Positions 8,892 through 18,233 of a stretch of DNA of 64,000 nucleotides are shown here, one piece after another (positions within the stretch are counted from its first letter, which is position 1; every line of letters starts with the position of its first letter). A model generated the notes under the pieces. The model was not told the origin of the DNA. It saw nothing but the letters and a program-made list of their open reading frames with translations, and searched no databases. Both the position numbers and the translations under genes were made by a program. Source of the stretch: Bacteroidales bacterium (GTDB lineage: Bacteria > Bacteroidota > Bacteroidia > Bacteroidales > Tenuifilaceae); NCBI GenBank assembly GCA_020636835.1, contig JACJXC010000004.1, positions 310,001 to 374,000 on the forward strand, read 5' to 3'.

Positions 8892-9665
8892 ATGATTCTA
8901 AACGGCAATATCTTTTCGGAAACACTCGAAATGGAAACAAGCATTTCCATTGTTGCTCCCGAAAAACCTAACAAAACACCCAAAACTATTTACCTGCTGC
9001 ACGGAATATGTGGTCGAAGTGGCGATTGGATCGATTACACAATGCTCCCCTCCTACGCCAAGCAGTTCAACATTGTATTTATCATGCCCGAGGTAGCCCG
9101 CAGCTTCTACGCAAATATGAAATACGGCCTCAACTATTTTGACTTCATAACCGAGGAACTACCGGCATTATGCAAAGGCATTCTAAATATCTCGACTGAC
9201 AGAGATAATACCGCAATTATTGGCGCGTCGATGGGAGGCTACGGCGCATTGAAGAGCGCACTAACACTACCTGAACAATACGGGTTTTGCGCAGCATTCT
9301 CGTCGCCCTGCTTACTCATGAAAGAGGATTTAGCCAGAACCCAAGGTGCAATAAAATTCAAACAGTATTACGGAGAACGTTTATTTAAAGATTTCCAGGC
9401 GGCCTATGGCGAAAACATTGAATGGGATCCTAAAAACGATATTCTGGAACTCGCCAAAAAGGCAAGCATTGCCAACACAAAACCAACAATTTACACAGCA
9501 TGCGGAGCTGAGGATTACATGCTAAACGACCATAACATTTTTTCCAGCGAAATGGCAAAGCTAAACTTCGACTACACGCACGAAACGTGGAAAGGAAACC
9601 ACAACTGGTTTTTCTTTGACGAAGCGCTACGCAAAGCCCTACACTTCGATTTCTTTTCTAAATAA
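8892..9665 (+). CDS. Alpha/beta hydrolase, esterase D / tributyrin-esterase-like
   Basis: A 257-residue cytosolic alpha/beta hydrolase of the putative esterase family (S-formylglutathione hydrolase and tributyrin esterase relatives). Visible features are the oxyanion-region YLLHGICGRSGDWIDY, the nucleophile elbow GASMGGYGALKSAL, an acid candidate in TACGAEDYMLNDHN and the catalytic His in GNHNWFFFDEAL. There is no signal peptide. It is preceded by about 170 nt of non-coding sequence and appears monocistronic. The substrate is unknown. Confidence 0.88.
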   Translation: MILNGNIFSETLEMETSISIVAPEKPNKTPKTIYLLHGICGRSGDWIDYTMLPSYAKQFNIVFIMPEVARSFYANMKYGLNYFDFITEELPALCKGILNISTDRDNTAIIGASMGGYGALKSALTLPEQYGFCAAFSSPCLLMKEDLARTQGAIKFKQYYGERLFKDFQAAYGENIEWDPKNDILELAKKASIANTKPTIYTACGAEDYMLNDHNIFSSEMAKLNFDYTHETWKGNHNWFFFDEALRKALHFDFFSK

Positions 9666-9770
9666 AAACAACAGCAGGAAACTATAAAAAGAGCAAGAAA
9701 GGCAGCGTATAAATATATTTTTTTGTTACTTTACATTACGAATCAATATAATACCAAATATTTTGTACGG

Positions 9771-10727
9771 ATGAAAAAGAAACTACTACTCTTAACAGTG
9801 ATACTAGTATCTGCAACAATTGCAGTTAAATCGCAGGTAACCGAAGCAGAAGCAAAACTTAAAACACAAACCAAGGACACCCTCGAAGGATGGAAGTTAG
9901 GCGGGGTAATTGGAGCAACCGTGGCCCAAACATCGCTTACCAACTGGGCTGCTGGAGGGCAAAGTTCATTTGCAGTAAATGGAGTATTCAGCACATTTGC
10001 CAACTACAAGAAAGGGAAAAACGCATGGGACAACTCCTTGGATCTGGGTTACGGCATACTTAACCAAGAGGATGTAAAATACACAAAAAAAACCGACGAT
10101 AAGATAGATATTCTATCCAAATACGGACGAGAGGTTCGGAAAAGTTTGTACTTTGCTGGTTTGCTGAACTTCAAAACCCAAATGACCACAGGGTACAACT
10201 ACCCCACAGACTCCACCCGCACAAAAATATCGAACTTACTAGCGCCGGCCTATTTGGTGGGCGCTCTGGGTCTCGACTACAAACCAAATTCACACTTAAG
10301 CGTTTTTGCAGCACCCGCAACCGCAAAATTCACTTTTGTTAACGACACAATGCTGTCGAATGCTGGGGCATTTGGGATTGACAAGGGCGATAAGGTTAAA
10401 AGCGAGTTCGGGGGATACATCCGGTTTATATACTCAAAAAACGATTTTACCAGCGAAATGCTTAAAAATGTTAGCTTCACCACTAAACTCGACCTTTTCT
10501 CCAACTATGCGGAAGATCCACAGAACATCGTGGTAAACTGGGAAACCCTTATTGCATTCAAGGTTAACAAGTATATCAATATAAACATTTCGACACATTT
10601 AATATACGACGACAAAGTTAAAATTGGAAAGGACTCGAACAACAACGGGGTAATTGAAGAAAACGAAATAAAACCAAGGGTTCAGTTTAAAGAGCTCTTC
10701 GGGGCAGGTGTTTCATTCAAATTTTAG
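9771..10727 (+). CDS. DUF3078 family outer-membrane-like protein
   Basis: A 318-residue protein with a signal peptide (MKKKLLLLTVILVSATIAVKSQ). The mature part fits DUF3078, a Bacteroidetes-specific family predicted to form an outer-membrane beta barrel: GWKLGGVIGATVAQTSLTNWAAGGQSSFA, then alternating beta-strand-like segments and a terminal aromatic residue (GAGVSFKF). The frame opens upstream at 9723, but ATG 9771 starts exactly at the signal peptide. The gene ends 22 nt before mscL, so the two may be co-transcribed. Function is unknown for the family. Confidence 0.88.
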   Translation: MKKKLLLLTVILVSATIAVKSQVTEAEAKLKTQTKDTLEGWKLGGVIGATVAQTSLTNWAAGGQSSFAVNGVFSTFANYKKGKNAWDNSLDLGYGILNQEDVKYTKKTDDKIDILSKYGREVRKSLYFAGLLNFKTQMTTGYNYPTDSTRTKISNLLAPAYLVGALGLDYKPNSHLSVFAAPATAKFTFVNDTMLSNAGAFGIDKGDKVKSEFGGYIRFIYSKNDFTSEMLKNVSFTTKLDLFSNYAEDPQNIVVNWETLIAFKVNKYININISTHLIYDDKVKIGKDSNNNGVIEENEIKPRVQFKELFGAGVSFKF

Positions 10728-10749
10728 CATAACTAAAACCCAATAACAC

Positions 10750-11151
10750 ATGAAAATCCTAAATGAGTTTAAATCCTTCGCCATGAAAGGCAACGTAGTT
10801 GACATGGCCGTGGGTATAATTATTGGTGCTGCGTTTGGAAAAATCGTAACCTCGGTGGTGAACGATCTAATTATGCCTCCCATTGGCTTACTGGTTGGCG
10901 GTGTAAACTTTACCGATCTCAAAATTGTGATGAAGACAGCCTCCGAAACCACACCTGCTGTAACGCTCAACTATGGCAACTTTTTACAGGTTGTTTTCGA
11001 CTTTATGATAGTAGCGTTTGCCGTTTTCATGGTAATAAAGGCAATGAACGCGGCCAAGCACAAGCAGGATGTCACGCCTCCCGCCCCACCCGCTCCGAGC
11101 AAAGAGGAGATACTACTCTCCGAAATTCGCGACATACTTAAGAATAAGTAA
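10750..11151 (+). CDS. mscL: Large-conductance mechanosensitive channel MscL
   Basis: A 133-residue protein matching MscL throughout. The N-terminal [42 protein letters not shown] is the TM1 pore helix; a periplasmic loop follows, then TM2 ([22 protein letters not shown]) and a charged C-terminal bundle helix ([15 protein letters not shown]). It forms a homopentamer that releases osmolytes on hypo-osmotic shock. Length is normal. It is 22 nt downstream of the DUF3078 gene and is followed at once by a strong hairpin terminator. Confidence 0.98.
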   Translation: MKILNEFKSFAMKGNVVDMAVGIIIGAAFGKIVTSVVNDLIMPPIGLLVGGVNFTDLKIVMKTASETTPAVTLNYGNFLQVVFDFMIVAFAVFMVIKAMNAAKHKQDVTPPAPPAPSKEEILLSEIRDILKNK

Positions 11152-11161
11152 ACAATCCGAT

Positions 11162-11198
11162 AAAAATACCTATCCATCAAAAATGGCTAGGTATTTTT
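11162..11198 (+). terminator. Rho-independent-like terminator after mscL
   Basis: A 16-bp stem with one mismatch: AAAAATACCTATCCAT at 11162-11177 and ATGGCTAGGTATTTTT at 11183-11198, with a 5-nt loop. The right arm ends in a T run. It lies 11 nt after the mscL stop. Confidence 0.8.
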
Positions 11199-11323
11199 CT
11201 ACTGTCCCATTTGTAGAATTATGTATCAACATAAATGAATAACCATCGCCGCACTCAAAAATGTAAGGTAATTGCAGCAAAAGCAAATCAACAAAGCCCA
11301 AAAAATCAGAAAACAATATCAAC

Positions 11324-13219
11324 ATGAGAAAAATAGTCGTTACAATCCTACTCCTCGCAGCATACAATGCAATAGCGCAGAATAAGGCCGAAAAGGAAGT
11401 TCAAACCGACGCGTCGGAAATTACAGTATTCATAGAGGGTGCGCAGGTTACAAGAAAAAAATCGGTAGAGCTACCACAAGGCAAAACCGCAATAAAATTC
11501 GTGAACCTCTCTCCATTCATCGATGCTAAAAGTGTACAGGTAAAGGCCAATGGGGAGATTACCGTACTGTCGGTAAACCATCAGCAAAACTTCATCAACA
11601 AGTTGGACAAATCCAAAGAGTTAACCGACCTTGAATTGAAACTAAAAAGCATTGACGAGAAAATCAACCTTGAGCACACCCACCTATCGATTGTGGCCGA
11701 GCAGTTGTCGTTTCTGCAGCAAAACAAAACCATCGGAGGGAAGAATCAAGAAACGAGCGTTACAAACCTTAAGGAAACAATGACATTTTTCAGCACCCAG
11801 CTATCGGCCCTTAAACTCAAGGAAATAGAACACAACAAGAATATCCATGAGATGAACAAGCAGCGATCCGACATTGAAAAACAAATCAAAACCTTTACCA
11901 CAAAAAAAGAATATCCCAATGGCGAAGTGCTGGTTAAAGTAGATGCCAAGCGTGCTGGAACTTATGAATTCGAAGTATCGTACCTGGTAAATAATGCCGG
12001 TTGGTTTCCATCCTACGATATAAGAGCAAAGAACATCAACGAGCCCATACAGATTATCTACAAAGCCAATGTTCGTCAGGAAACCAAAGAAGACTGGAGG
12101 AATGTCAAACTCCGGTTCTCATCGAGCAATCCTAACTCATCGGGAGTTGCCCCAGAGCTGAAAACGTACTATCTGAACTACAACTCCACTCCGCCCACCT
12201 ACAACATAAAACAGGGGAGCAACATCGCCAAGGGAACTGTGATTTCGGCCGAGGATGGCGCACCGCTGCCAGGCGCATCAGTTATGGTAAAAGGAACCAC
12301 AATAGGCGCTGCAACCGATGTGAATGGGAACTTCGCCTTAACCATGCCAAGCAATGGGGGAAATCTGCTGTTCTCATACATTGGATTTAAACAGATAGAG
12401 ATGCCTTTCTACGGAAATCACATGAACATAACCTTAGAACCCGACAACGTGTCATTAGAAGAAGTTGTAATCACAGCCTATGGAATAAATGAAAGCAGCG
12501 AGGAACGCGCCCCATCCTCAAGGGTTGCCGGAACTCGGACAAAAAAGACCGATTCGGCAAAAATACGGGGACTGAGCAGCCTGGCCATTCCCTCCGAAAT
12601 GGTTGTGAAACAAACCACTGTTGACTTTGAGATAAAAATGCCCTACACCGTGCTATCGGACAACAAGAGCTATGCAGTTGACATGATAACCTACGAACTC
12701 CCTGCCAGCTACCAGTATTACAGCGTACCCAAAATCCAAAAAGATGCATTCCTAATTGCAAACATTATCGACTGGGAGAAATACAGCCTGCTCGAAGGCG
12801 AGGCAAACATATTCTTTGAGGATAGCTACGTGGGCAAAACCCTCCTAAACTTAAGTACGGCAACCGACACCCTTTCGATATCGCTAGGAAAGGATAAAAA
12901 CGTAACGGTTAATCGCGAGAAAGTAAAGGAATTCACCACAAAACAATTCATTGGAAGCAAAAAAGAGGAGAGCCGCTCGTGGATAACAACCGTAAAGAAT
13001 AATAAGAATCAACCAATCAGCATGATTATTCTTGATCAAACCCCAATCTCGACCGTTGAGGAAATAGAGGTACTAATTCAAGAACTATCGGAGGCTAAAC
13101 ACAACAAGGCAACGGGAGAGATAAAGTGGGAATTCAAATTAGAGCCCAGTTCAAAGAAGGAACTAACCCTCAAATACTCGGTAAAATATCCCAAAGATCG
13201 AAAACTGGTTATCGAATAG
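11324..13219 (+). CDS. DUF4139 / mucoidy-inhibitor MuiA-like protein with inserted carboxypeptidase-regulatory domain
   Basis: A 631-residue secreted protein with signal peptide MRKIVVTILLLAAYNAIAQ. Residues about 30-130 match the DUF4140 N-terminal domain (ITVFIEGAQVTRKKSVELPQGK), followed by a coiled coil (about 95-190). The DUF4139 domain begins near 205 (VSYLVNNAGWFPSYDIRA) and resumes at about 415-631. Between its halves, at about 303-385, sits a carboxypeptidase-regulatory-like (CarbopepD_reg_2) domain: GTVISAEDGAPLPGASVMVKGTT, then DVNGNFAL and LLFSYIGFKQ, ending in LEEVVITAYG as in SusC N-termini. The insert is the unusual feature. Function is unknown; the MuiA name comes from a mucoidy phenotype in another organism. 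It is monocistronic, with terminators on both sides. Confidence 0.85.
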   Translation: MRKIVVTILLLAAYNAIAQNKAEKEVQTDASEITVFIEGAQVTRKKSVELPQGKTAIKFVNLSPFIDAKSVQVKANGEITVLSVNHQQNFINKLDKSKELTDLELKLKSIDEKINLEHTHLSIVAEQLSFLQQNKTIGGKNQETSVTNLKETMTFFSTQLSALKLKEIEHNKNIHEMNKQRSDIEKQIKTFTTKKEYPNGEVLVKVDAKRAGTYEFEVSYLVNNAGWFPSYDIRAKNINEPIQIIYKANVRQETKEDWRNVKLRFSSSNPNSSGVAPELKTYYLNYNSTPPTYNIKQGSNIAKGTVISAEDGAPLPGASVMVKGTTIGAATDVNGNFALTMPSNGGNLLFSYIGFKQIEMPFYGNHMNITLEPDNVSLEEVVITAYGINESSEERAPSSRVAGTRTKKTDSAKIRGLSSLAIPSEMVVKQTTVDFEIKMPYTVLSDNKSYAVDMITYELPASYQYYSVPKIQKDAFLIANIIDWEKYSLLEGEANIFFEDSYVGKTLLNLSTATDTLSISLGKDKNVTVNREKVKEFTTKQFIGSKKEESRSWITTVKNNKNQPISMIILDQTPISTVEEIEVLIQELSEAKHNKATGEIKWEFKLEPSSKKELTLKYSVKYPKDRKLVIE

Positions 13220-13251
13220 ATACTATCCGAATTAACACATACCCTAAACAA

Positions 13252-13278
13252 AAAGCCCGACATGAACAGTCGGGCTTT
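13252..13278. terminator. Bidirectional terminator between convergent genes
   Basis: A perfect 10-bp stem, AAAGCCCGAC (13252-13261) and GTCGGGCTTT (13269-13278), with a 7-nt loop. It is flanked by A and T runs and lies between the 3' ends of the MuiA-like gene and hppA. Confidence 0.85.
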
Positions 13279-13298
13279 CGCATTAATCGAATATATGA

Positions 13299-15527
13299 CT
13301 AAAACAGACTAAATGCTACTGTTAAGCCTGCCATTACGATGGAAACCATGCTCATCAGTTTGATAAGAATATTCAAGCTGGGGCCAGATGTATCTTTAAA
13401 AGGATCGCCCACAGTATCGCCCACAACAGTGGCCTTGTGGTTATCGGATCCCTTTCCACCCAAATTACCATCCTCGATATATTTTTTGGCATTATCCCAA
13501 GCACCCCCTGAATTCGCCATAAATATAGCCAACACAAAACCGGCTCCCAATCCACCTATTAGTAATCCCAAAACACCACCTACGCCAAACAGAACACCAA
13601 CAACAATAGGAACCAAAATGGCCAGAATAGATGGGAACAGCATTTCACGCTGTGCCCCTTTAGTGGAAATCTCGACACAACGAGCGTAATCGGGCTCAGC
13701 CTCGCCCTCCATTATTCCTTTAATCTCGCGGAACTGGCGTCGCACCTCCTCCACCATACTTTGAGCAGCACGCCCAACGGCATTCATGGTAAGACCACAG
13801 AAAAGGAATGCCATCATTGCGCCAATGAATACACCAACTAAAACTAGGGGATTCATCAATGTTACATTGTAGAACTCCATAAAATCCGAGAACGACGCAA
13901 CTTTTATCGCATCGGCCGTAAGCATTTCGGAACCCACCTTGGCCAATCCATCCGAAGCGGCATCGGCAATACGAACCAACGCAATTTTAATTTCTTCGAT
14001 ATACGAAGCCAATAGAGCGAGAGCGGTTAGCGCTGCTGAACCAATGGCAAAACCCTTTCCTGTTGCAGCAGTGGTGTTCCCTAAAGCATCGAGAGCATCG
14101 GTACGCTGGCGCACCTCTTTACCAAGGCCACTCATCTCGGCATTTCCACCCGCATTATCGGCAATTGGGCCATAAGCATCGGTTGCCAAAGTTATACCCA
14201 GTGTCGAAAGCATCCCCACAGCGGCAATACCAATACCATAAAGGCCTAAACTAAGGTTTTGAGCCGAAAGAAAGTTGGCCGTATCGAACTGAATTGCGCT
14301 TAGGTAGGCAAAAATAATAGCCAAACTAATGGTAATAACTGGAATAGCCGTTGAGATCATACCCAATCCCAAGCCGGAAATGATAACAGTTGCTGGTCCA
14401 GTTTTTGAACTTTCGGCAACTCGCTGGGTTGGCCTATAGCTGTGCGATGTGTAATACTCGGTAGCCTGCCCAATGATAATCCCTGCAACCAAACCAACTA
14501 TAACTGAGAAGGAAACACCAACCCAGTTTTGAATCTGCAGCACATAAAGAATTCCGAAGGTTGAAATGGCAATTAAAAGCGAACTAACATTTACCCCACG
14601 GCCAAGAGCCGAAAGCAGCTGTTTCATCTTTGCCCCCTCTTTGGTTTTTACAAGGAAAATACCAATAATAGAAAGCACAACACCCACCGATGCAATAAGC
14701 ATTGGCGCCAACACTGCCTTAAACTGCATTTCGGGAGTAAGCATAAATGCCGAAGCACCCAATGCGGCAGTAGCAAGAATAGAACCTGCATACGACTCGT
14801 AAAGATCGGCTCCCATACCAGCCACATCGCCCACGTTATCGCCCACATTATCGGCAATGGTAGCGGGGTTACGCGGGTCGTCCTCGGGAATACCCGCCTC
14901 AACCTTACCCACAAGGTCGGCACCCACATCGGCTGCTTTGGTATATATACCACCGCCCACACGGGCAAACAAAGCCTGCGTTGAAGCCCCCATTCCGAAG
15001 GTTAACATGGTAGTTGTAATGAATATCATTTTATGAGCAGGATCCGCATTATCGACAAAATGGTCGAGAATTAAGTACCATGCCGAAATATCGAGTAGAG
15101 CCAACCCCACAACCGTTAAGCCCATTACAGCACCTGACCTGAAAGCAACTTTCAGACCACTATTGAGGGAATTCTTTGCAGCATTGGCGGTTCGGGCCGA
15201 GGCATAGGTTGCGGTTTTCATCCCAAAAAATCCAGCCAAACCGGAGAAGAAACCTCCAGTTAGGAAAGCGAATGGAACCCAGGCATTCTGCAAATTAAAA
15301 TACGCCATTACAGCAAAAACAATTGCCAGCACAACAAAAACAATGCTAACAATTTTATACTGTTGCTTTAAGTAAGCCATTGCGCCCTTACGAACGTATA
15401 GCGCAATTTTCTTCATCGTATCGGTTCCCTCATCCTCCTTCATCATTTGTTTAAAGAAGTAGTAGGCAAAACCAAGGGCTACTACCGATGCTACCGGTAC
15501 AGCCCAGAACAAATTACTAATAATCAT
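13299..15527 (-). CDS. hppA: Membrane-bound ion-translocating pyrophosphatase, probably K+-dependent and Na+-type
   Basis: A 742-residue polytopic enzyme that couples hydrolysis of cytosolic pyrophosphate to outward pumping of Na+ and/or H+. The substrate-site motifs are present: [61 protein letters not shown] and [25 protein letters not shown] has Ala where K+-independent enzymes have Lys, indicating K+ dependence. ADLYESYAG carries the Glu seen in Na+-pumping forms rather than the FGSYAE of plant H+ pumps; some Bacteroides enzymes pump both ions. The protein spans about 16 hydrophobic segments and is full length. Ion choice is inferred. Confidence 0.96.
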   Translation of the reverse strand: MIISNLFWAVPVASVVALGFAYYFFKQMMKEDEGTDTMKKIALYVRKGAMAYLKQQYKIVSIVFVVLAIVFAVMAYFNLQNAWVPFAFLTGGFFSGLAGFFGMKTATYASARTANAAKNSLNSGLKVAFRSGAVMGLTVVGLALLDISAWYLILDHFVDNADPAHKMIFITTTMLTFGMGASTQALFARVGGGIYTKAADVGADLVGKVEAGIPEDDPRNPATIADNVGDNVGDVAGMGADLYESYAGSILATAALGASAFMLTPEMQFKAVLAPMLIASVGVVLSIIGIFLVKTKEGAKMKQLLSALGRGVNVSSLLIAISTFGILYVLQIQNWVGVSFSVIVGLVAGIIIGQATEYYTSHSYRPTQRVAESSKTGPATVIISGLGLGMISTAIPVITISLAIIFAYLSAIQFDTANFLSAQNLSLGLYGIGIAAVGMLSTLGITLATDAYGPIADNAGGNAEMSGLGKEVRQRTDALDALGNTTAATGKGFAIGSAALTALALLASYIEEIKIALVRIADAASDGLAKVGSEMLTADAIKVASFSDFMEFYNVTLMNPLVLVGVFIGAMMAFLFCGLTMNAVGRAAQSMVEEVRRQFREIKGIMEGEAEPDYARCVEISTKGAQREMLFPSILAILVPIVVGVLFGVGGVLGLLIGGLGAGFVLAIFMANSGGAWDNAKKYIEDGNLGGKGSDNHKATVVGDTVGDPFKDTSGPSLNILIKLMSMVSIVMAGLTVAFSLF

Positions 15528-15751
15528 ACATGGTCAGTTTTAGATTTGTAATTATTTGGTTTATTCAATTATAGTACGATTTAATACAAGCGGATAAATT
15601 TTAAACTTTCGATATGTAAATATAGCAGATTTTTCGTATCGATACGATTCTTGTTTAAACCATTACACGCCATATGTAAAAAAGTAACAGTAACCATAAA
15701 ACCCAAAATAATAAATGAAACCATATCAATTGCAACAAAACAAACAAATAG
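15528..15751. other. Upstream region of hppA, no gene seen
   Basis: AT-rich leader and promoter region of hppA. On the minus strand it holds TATATTTA at 15624-15617, a near match to a -7 element, and a perfect 12-bp palindrome CGTATCGATACG at 15635-15646 close to where the -33 box would be. I see no convincing gene on either strand. Confidence 0.4.
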
Positions 15752-15880
15752 CCAGCGGGCTGTCAGGTTTTTGCCCGCATCACCGAGTACAACGAGTTTA
15801 TGGGGCTATGCAAAAAATCCATTGCCGAATGGGGCAACGAGTTCACATACACGTTGATCCGGAGAAACTGGCTAAAATAA
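15752..15880 (+). pseudogene. Possible remnant of an unidentified coding sequence
   Basis: An open stretch of 42 codons between a TAG at 15749 and a TAA at 15878. It reads as plausible protein (QVFARITEYNEFMGLCK, then KSIAEWGNEFTYTLIRRNW) with no upstream ATG, GTG or TTG in a position to start it. The composition, rich in aromatic, charged and hydrophobic residues, is unlike the translations of neighbouring non-coding frames. It could be the C-terminal relic of a lost gene or chance. It lies on the plus strand between the minus-strand hppA and comM, so neither gene explains it. Confidence 0.25.
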
Positions 15881-15895
15881 TTACCCACGCTACGA

Positions 15896-17434
15896 TTACC
15901 CAGCCCAATTCTCCCTATCCAAGCTCCGATACTGTATAGCCTCGGCAATATGCTGCGACTGTATGAACTCTGAGCAATCCAAATCGGCAATAGTACGCGA
16001 CACCTTGAGAATCCGATCGTAGGCTCGAGCCGACAAATGCAGACGATCCATAGCAGTTTTAATCAGAACCGAGCCAGCCTCGTCTAAAGCGCAAAACTTC
16101 CGGATTAACTTTGATGTCATTTGCGCATTACAGTAAACACCCTTCCACTCCACAAAACGCTCCTCCTGAATTTGGCGCGATTTCACCACGCGCTGACGAA
16201 TTACCTCGCTCGCCTCCGACGGTGGCGCCCCCGATAGTTTATCGAACGGCACGGGTATTACCTCAACATGAATATCGATTCGATCGAGCAATGGCCCCGA
16301 TATTTTATTCAGGTATTTCCGCACCGCACCTGGAGAGCAAACACATTCCCTGTCGGGGTGGTTGTAGTAACCACAAGGGCAAGGATTCATGGAGGCCACC
16401 AGCATAAAACTGGCCGGGTACTCCACGGTGAACTTGGCACGCGAAATGGTTATCACCCTATCCTCCAAGGGTTGACGCATCACCTCGAGCACTGTTCGCT
16501 TAAATTCGGGCAATTCATCCAAAAAAAGGACACCATTGTGGGCAAGCGATATTTCGCCGGGCTGAGGATACTGACCGCCCCCCACCAAGGCCACATCGGA
16601 TATAGTGTGATGCGGACTCCGGAATGGCCTACGGGTCATCAGCGAGGTATCGCGATCAATTTTACCGGCAACAGAATGAATCTTGGTAGTTTCCAAGGCC
16701 TCGCGCAGGGTTAAGGGAGGAATAATCGTGGGCAAACGTTTGGCCAGCATCGTTTTGCCGGCACCCGGCGGGCCAATCATTATAATATTATGGCCACCAG
16801 CCGCCGCAACCTCAAGGGCACGCTTAACATTCTCCTGCCCCTTAACATCTAGAAAATCCACATCGTACTCGTTGGCATGGGTAAAAAACTCGTCGCGGGT
16901 ATTAACCACAGTGGGCTCCAAAGCCCCATTCCCGTTGAAGAAATCCACAACCTCGCCGATAGTCTCCACACCGTACACATCGAGATTATTAACAACGGCA
17001 GCTTCGCGGGCATTCTGTTTGGGAACAATAAAACCCTTAAAACCCTCCTCGCGCGCCTGAATAGCGATTGGCAACACACCCTTAATGGGCTGTACCGTTC
17101 CATCGAGGGAAAGCTCGCCCATCACAACATAATCGTGTAGCAAATCGGAGTTCATCTGCTCCGAAGCGGCAAGAATGCCAATAGCCAAAGGCAAATCGTA
17201 AGCAGCCCCTTCCTTCCGAATATCGGCAGGTGCCATATTTATCACAATACGATGCTTAGGAAACTTAAGACCAGCGGTTTGCAGTGCCGACATAATCCGT
17301 TGCTGACTCTCTTTAACGGCATTATCGGGCAATCCAACCAGAAAAAAGTTGATACCCTGCGAAACGCTAACCTCGATGGTAATTGTTGTTGCCTTGATAC
17401 CATGAACCGCGCTACCAAACGTTTTTACGAGCAT
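15896..17434 (-). CDS. comM: YifB/ComM family AAA+ ATPase
   Basis: A 512-residue Mg-chelatase-like AAA+ ATPase. The N-terminal domain (about 1-170) has the ribosomal S5/Lon-protease-like fold (GLPDNAVKESQQRIMSAL, KHRIVINMAPADIRKEG). The AAA+ core carries Walker A GPPGAGKTMLAKR, Walker B VLFLDELPEF and sensor motif ASMNPCPCGYYNHP, with its Cys cluster; the C-terminal domain has DRIDIHVEV and SARAYDRILKVSRTIADLD. In other bacteria ComM is a branch-migration helicase that helps integrate DNA during natural transformation. The start at ATG 17434 matches the family N-terminus. It is monocistronic with a promoter and an inverted repeat directly upstream. Confidence 0.95.
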   Translation of the reverse strand: MLVKTFGSAVHGIKATTITIEVSVSQGINFFLVGLPDNAVKESQQRIMSALQTAGLKFPKHRIVINMAPADIRKEGAAYDLPLAIGILAASEQMNSDLLHDYVVMGELSLDGTVQPIKGVLPIAIQAREEGFKGFIVPKQNAREAAVVNNLDVYGVETIGEVVDFFNGNGALEPTVVNTRDEFFTHANEYDVDFLDVKGQENVKRALEVAAAGGHNIIMIGPPGAGKTMLAKRLPTIIPPLTLREALETTKIHSVAGKIDRDTSLMTRRPFRSPHHTISDVALVGGGQYPQPGEISLAHNGVLFLDELPEFKRTVLEVMRQPLEDRVITISRAKFTVEYPASFMLVASMNPCPCGYYNHPDRECVCSPGAVRKYLNKISGPLLDRIDIHVEVIPVPFDKLSGAPPSEASEVIRQRVVKSRQIQEERFVEWKGVYCNAQMTSKLIRKFCALDEAGSVLIKTAMDRLHLSARAYDRILKVSRTIADLDCSEFIQSQHIAEAIQYRSLDRENWAG

Positions 17435-17442
17435 AAATGTAA

Positions 17443-17461
17443 GTATCTAGAAACTAGATAC
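17443..17461. repeat. Inverted repeat just upstream of comM
   Basis: GTATCTAG (17443-17450), a 3-nt spacer and CTAGATAC (17454-17461) form a perfect 8-bp inverted repeat. It ends 8 nt before the comM ATG and covers the predicted transcription start, so it could be an operator or a leader hairpin. Confidence 0.35.
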
Positions 17462-17490
17462 AAGATAGCAGAAAAACCATTACACTCAAA
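17461..17490 (-). promoter_or_regulatory. Probable comM promoter
   Basis: On the minus strand, TTTG (17490-17487), a 19-nt spacer and TATCTTG (17467-17461) approximate the Bacteroidetes -33/-7 pattern, with one T missing in the -7 box. Transcription would start inside the inverted repeat next to it. Confidence 0.45.
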
Positions 17491-17520
17491 AAAATAGTAT
17501 AAAAATCGAACAACTACCCA

Positions 17521-18222
17521 CTATTTATATCTCACAAACTCCCGTTGCAGCAATTCCCGACTAACCGGAATCCCATGACCAGGCAAAAACAGTTGACAAC
17601 CTGTTTGCAGAAGTACATTCCAACTATGCAGCATCGAATCAGGATCGTCGGCAAACGGGGGGAATGCCGAGTTCGGGAAGATACCAAAGAGCGCATCGCC
17701 CACCAGGGCTATCTCATTATCCACAACAATACTAATGGATCCCACAGAATGGCCTGGCGTTGGAATTACTACCACATCCAACCCATAACTTGTAAGTTCG
17801 CCACCAGTCTCGAGCGACAAATCGGGAACAAATGCTTTATATCCAAAAAATTGAGATAAATACTTATTGGCAAACAACGACAACACCCGGGTTACCAAGT
17901 TAGTTCCCCTCGGGAGGGCAGTATAACCCTGCCTTGCACAGCCCGCTTCGGCATTGCTCATTACTATCTTAAAGCCATAGCAATTTGCCAAAACGGAAGC
18001 ATTCCGACAATGGTCGAAATGGGTATGCGTTAGCACCAGGATACGGGTATGCGTTTCGGCCAACCCCACCCGATTAAGATTCATTTTTAATCGACGATAT
18101 GCCGAGGCTTTTCCTGTATCCACCAACAATCCAACTCCATTATACCGCACATAGTAGGCATTACTCCGGCCAGCAAGCACCTTAAAAATTTCGTACCCGT
18201 TAGTAGTTGTCCACTTTTTCAT
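17521..18222 (-). CDS. MBL-fold metallo-hydrolase
   Basis: A 233-residue metallo-beta-lactamase-fold hydrolase. It has the metal-binding HTHFDHC motif (LVLTHTHFDHCRNASVL), the second-site PTPGHSVGSISI, the bridging Asp in EIALVGDALFG and the final His in LPGHGIPVS. There is no signal peptide, so it is probably cytosolic. It follows the unknown secreted-protein gene after 11 nt and is the last gene of a three-gene minus-strand operon. MBL enzymes hydrolyse many thioesters, lactams and phosphoesters, so the substrate cannot be named. Confidence 0.88.
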   Translation of the reverse strand: MKKWTTTNGYEIFKVLAGRSNAYYVRYNGVGLLVDTGKASAYRRLKMNLNRVGLAETHTRILVLTHTHFDHCRNASVLANCYGFKIVMSNAEAGCARQGYTALPRGTNLVTRVLSLFANKYLSQFFGYKAFVPDLSLETGGELTSYGLDVVVIPTPGHSVGSISIVVDNEIALVGDALFGIFPNSAFPPFADDPDSMLHSWNVLLQTGCQLFLPGHGIPVSRELLQREFVRYK

Positions 18223-18233
18223 CGATCAATTAA

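Noticed and set aside
15763..15990. Minus-strand open frame overlapping the comM 3' end
   Set aside because: It overlaps comM in another frame and has no recognisable features.
16111..17140. Several plus-strand open frames within comM
   Set aside because: All are shadows of a gene with clear Walker motifs on the minus strand.
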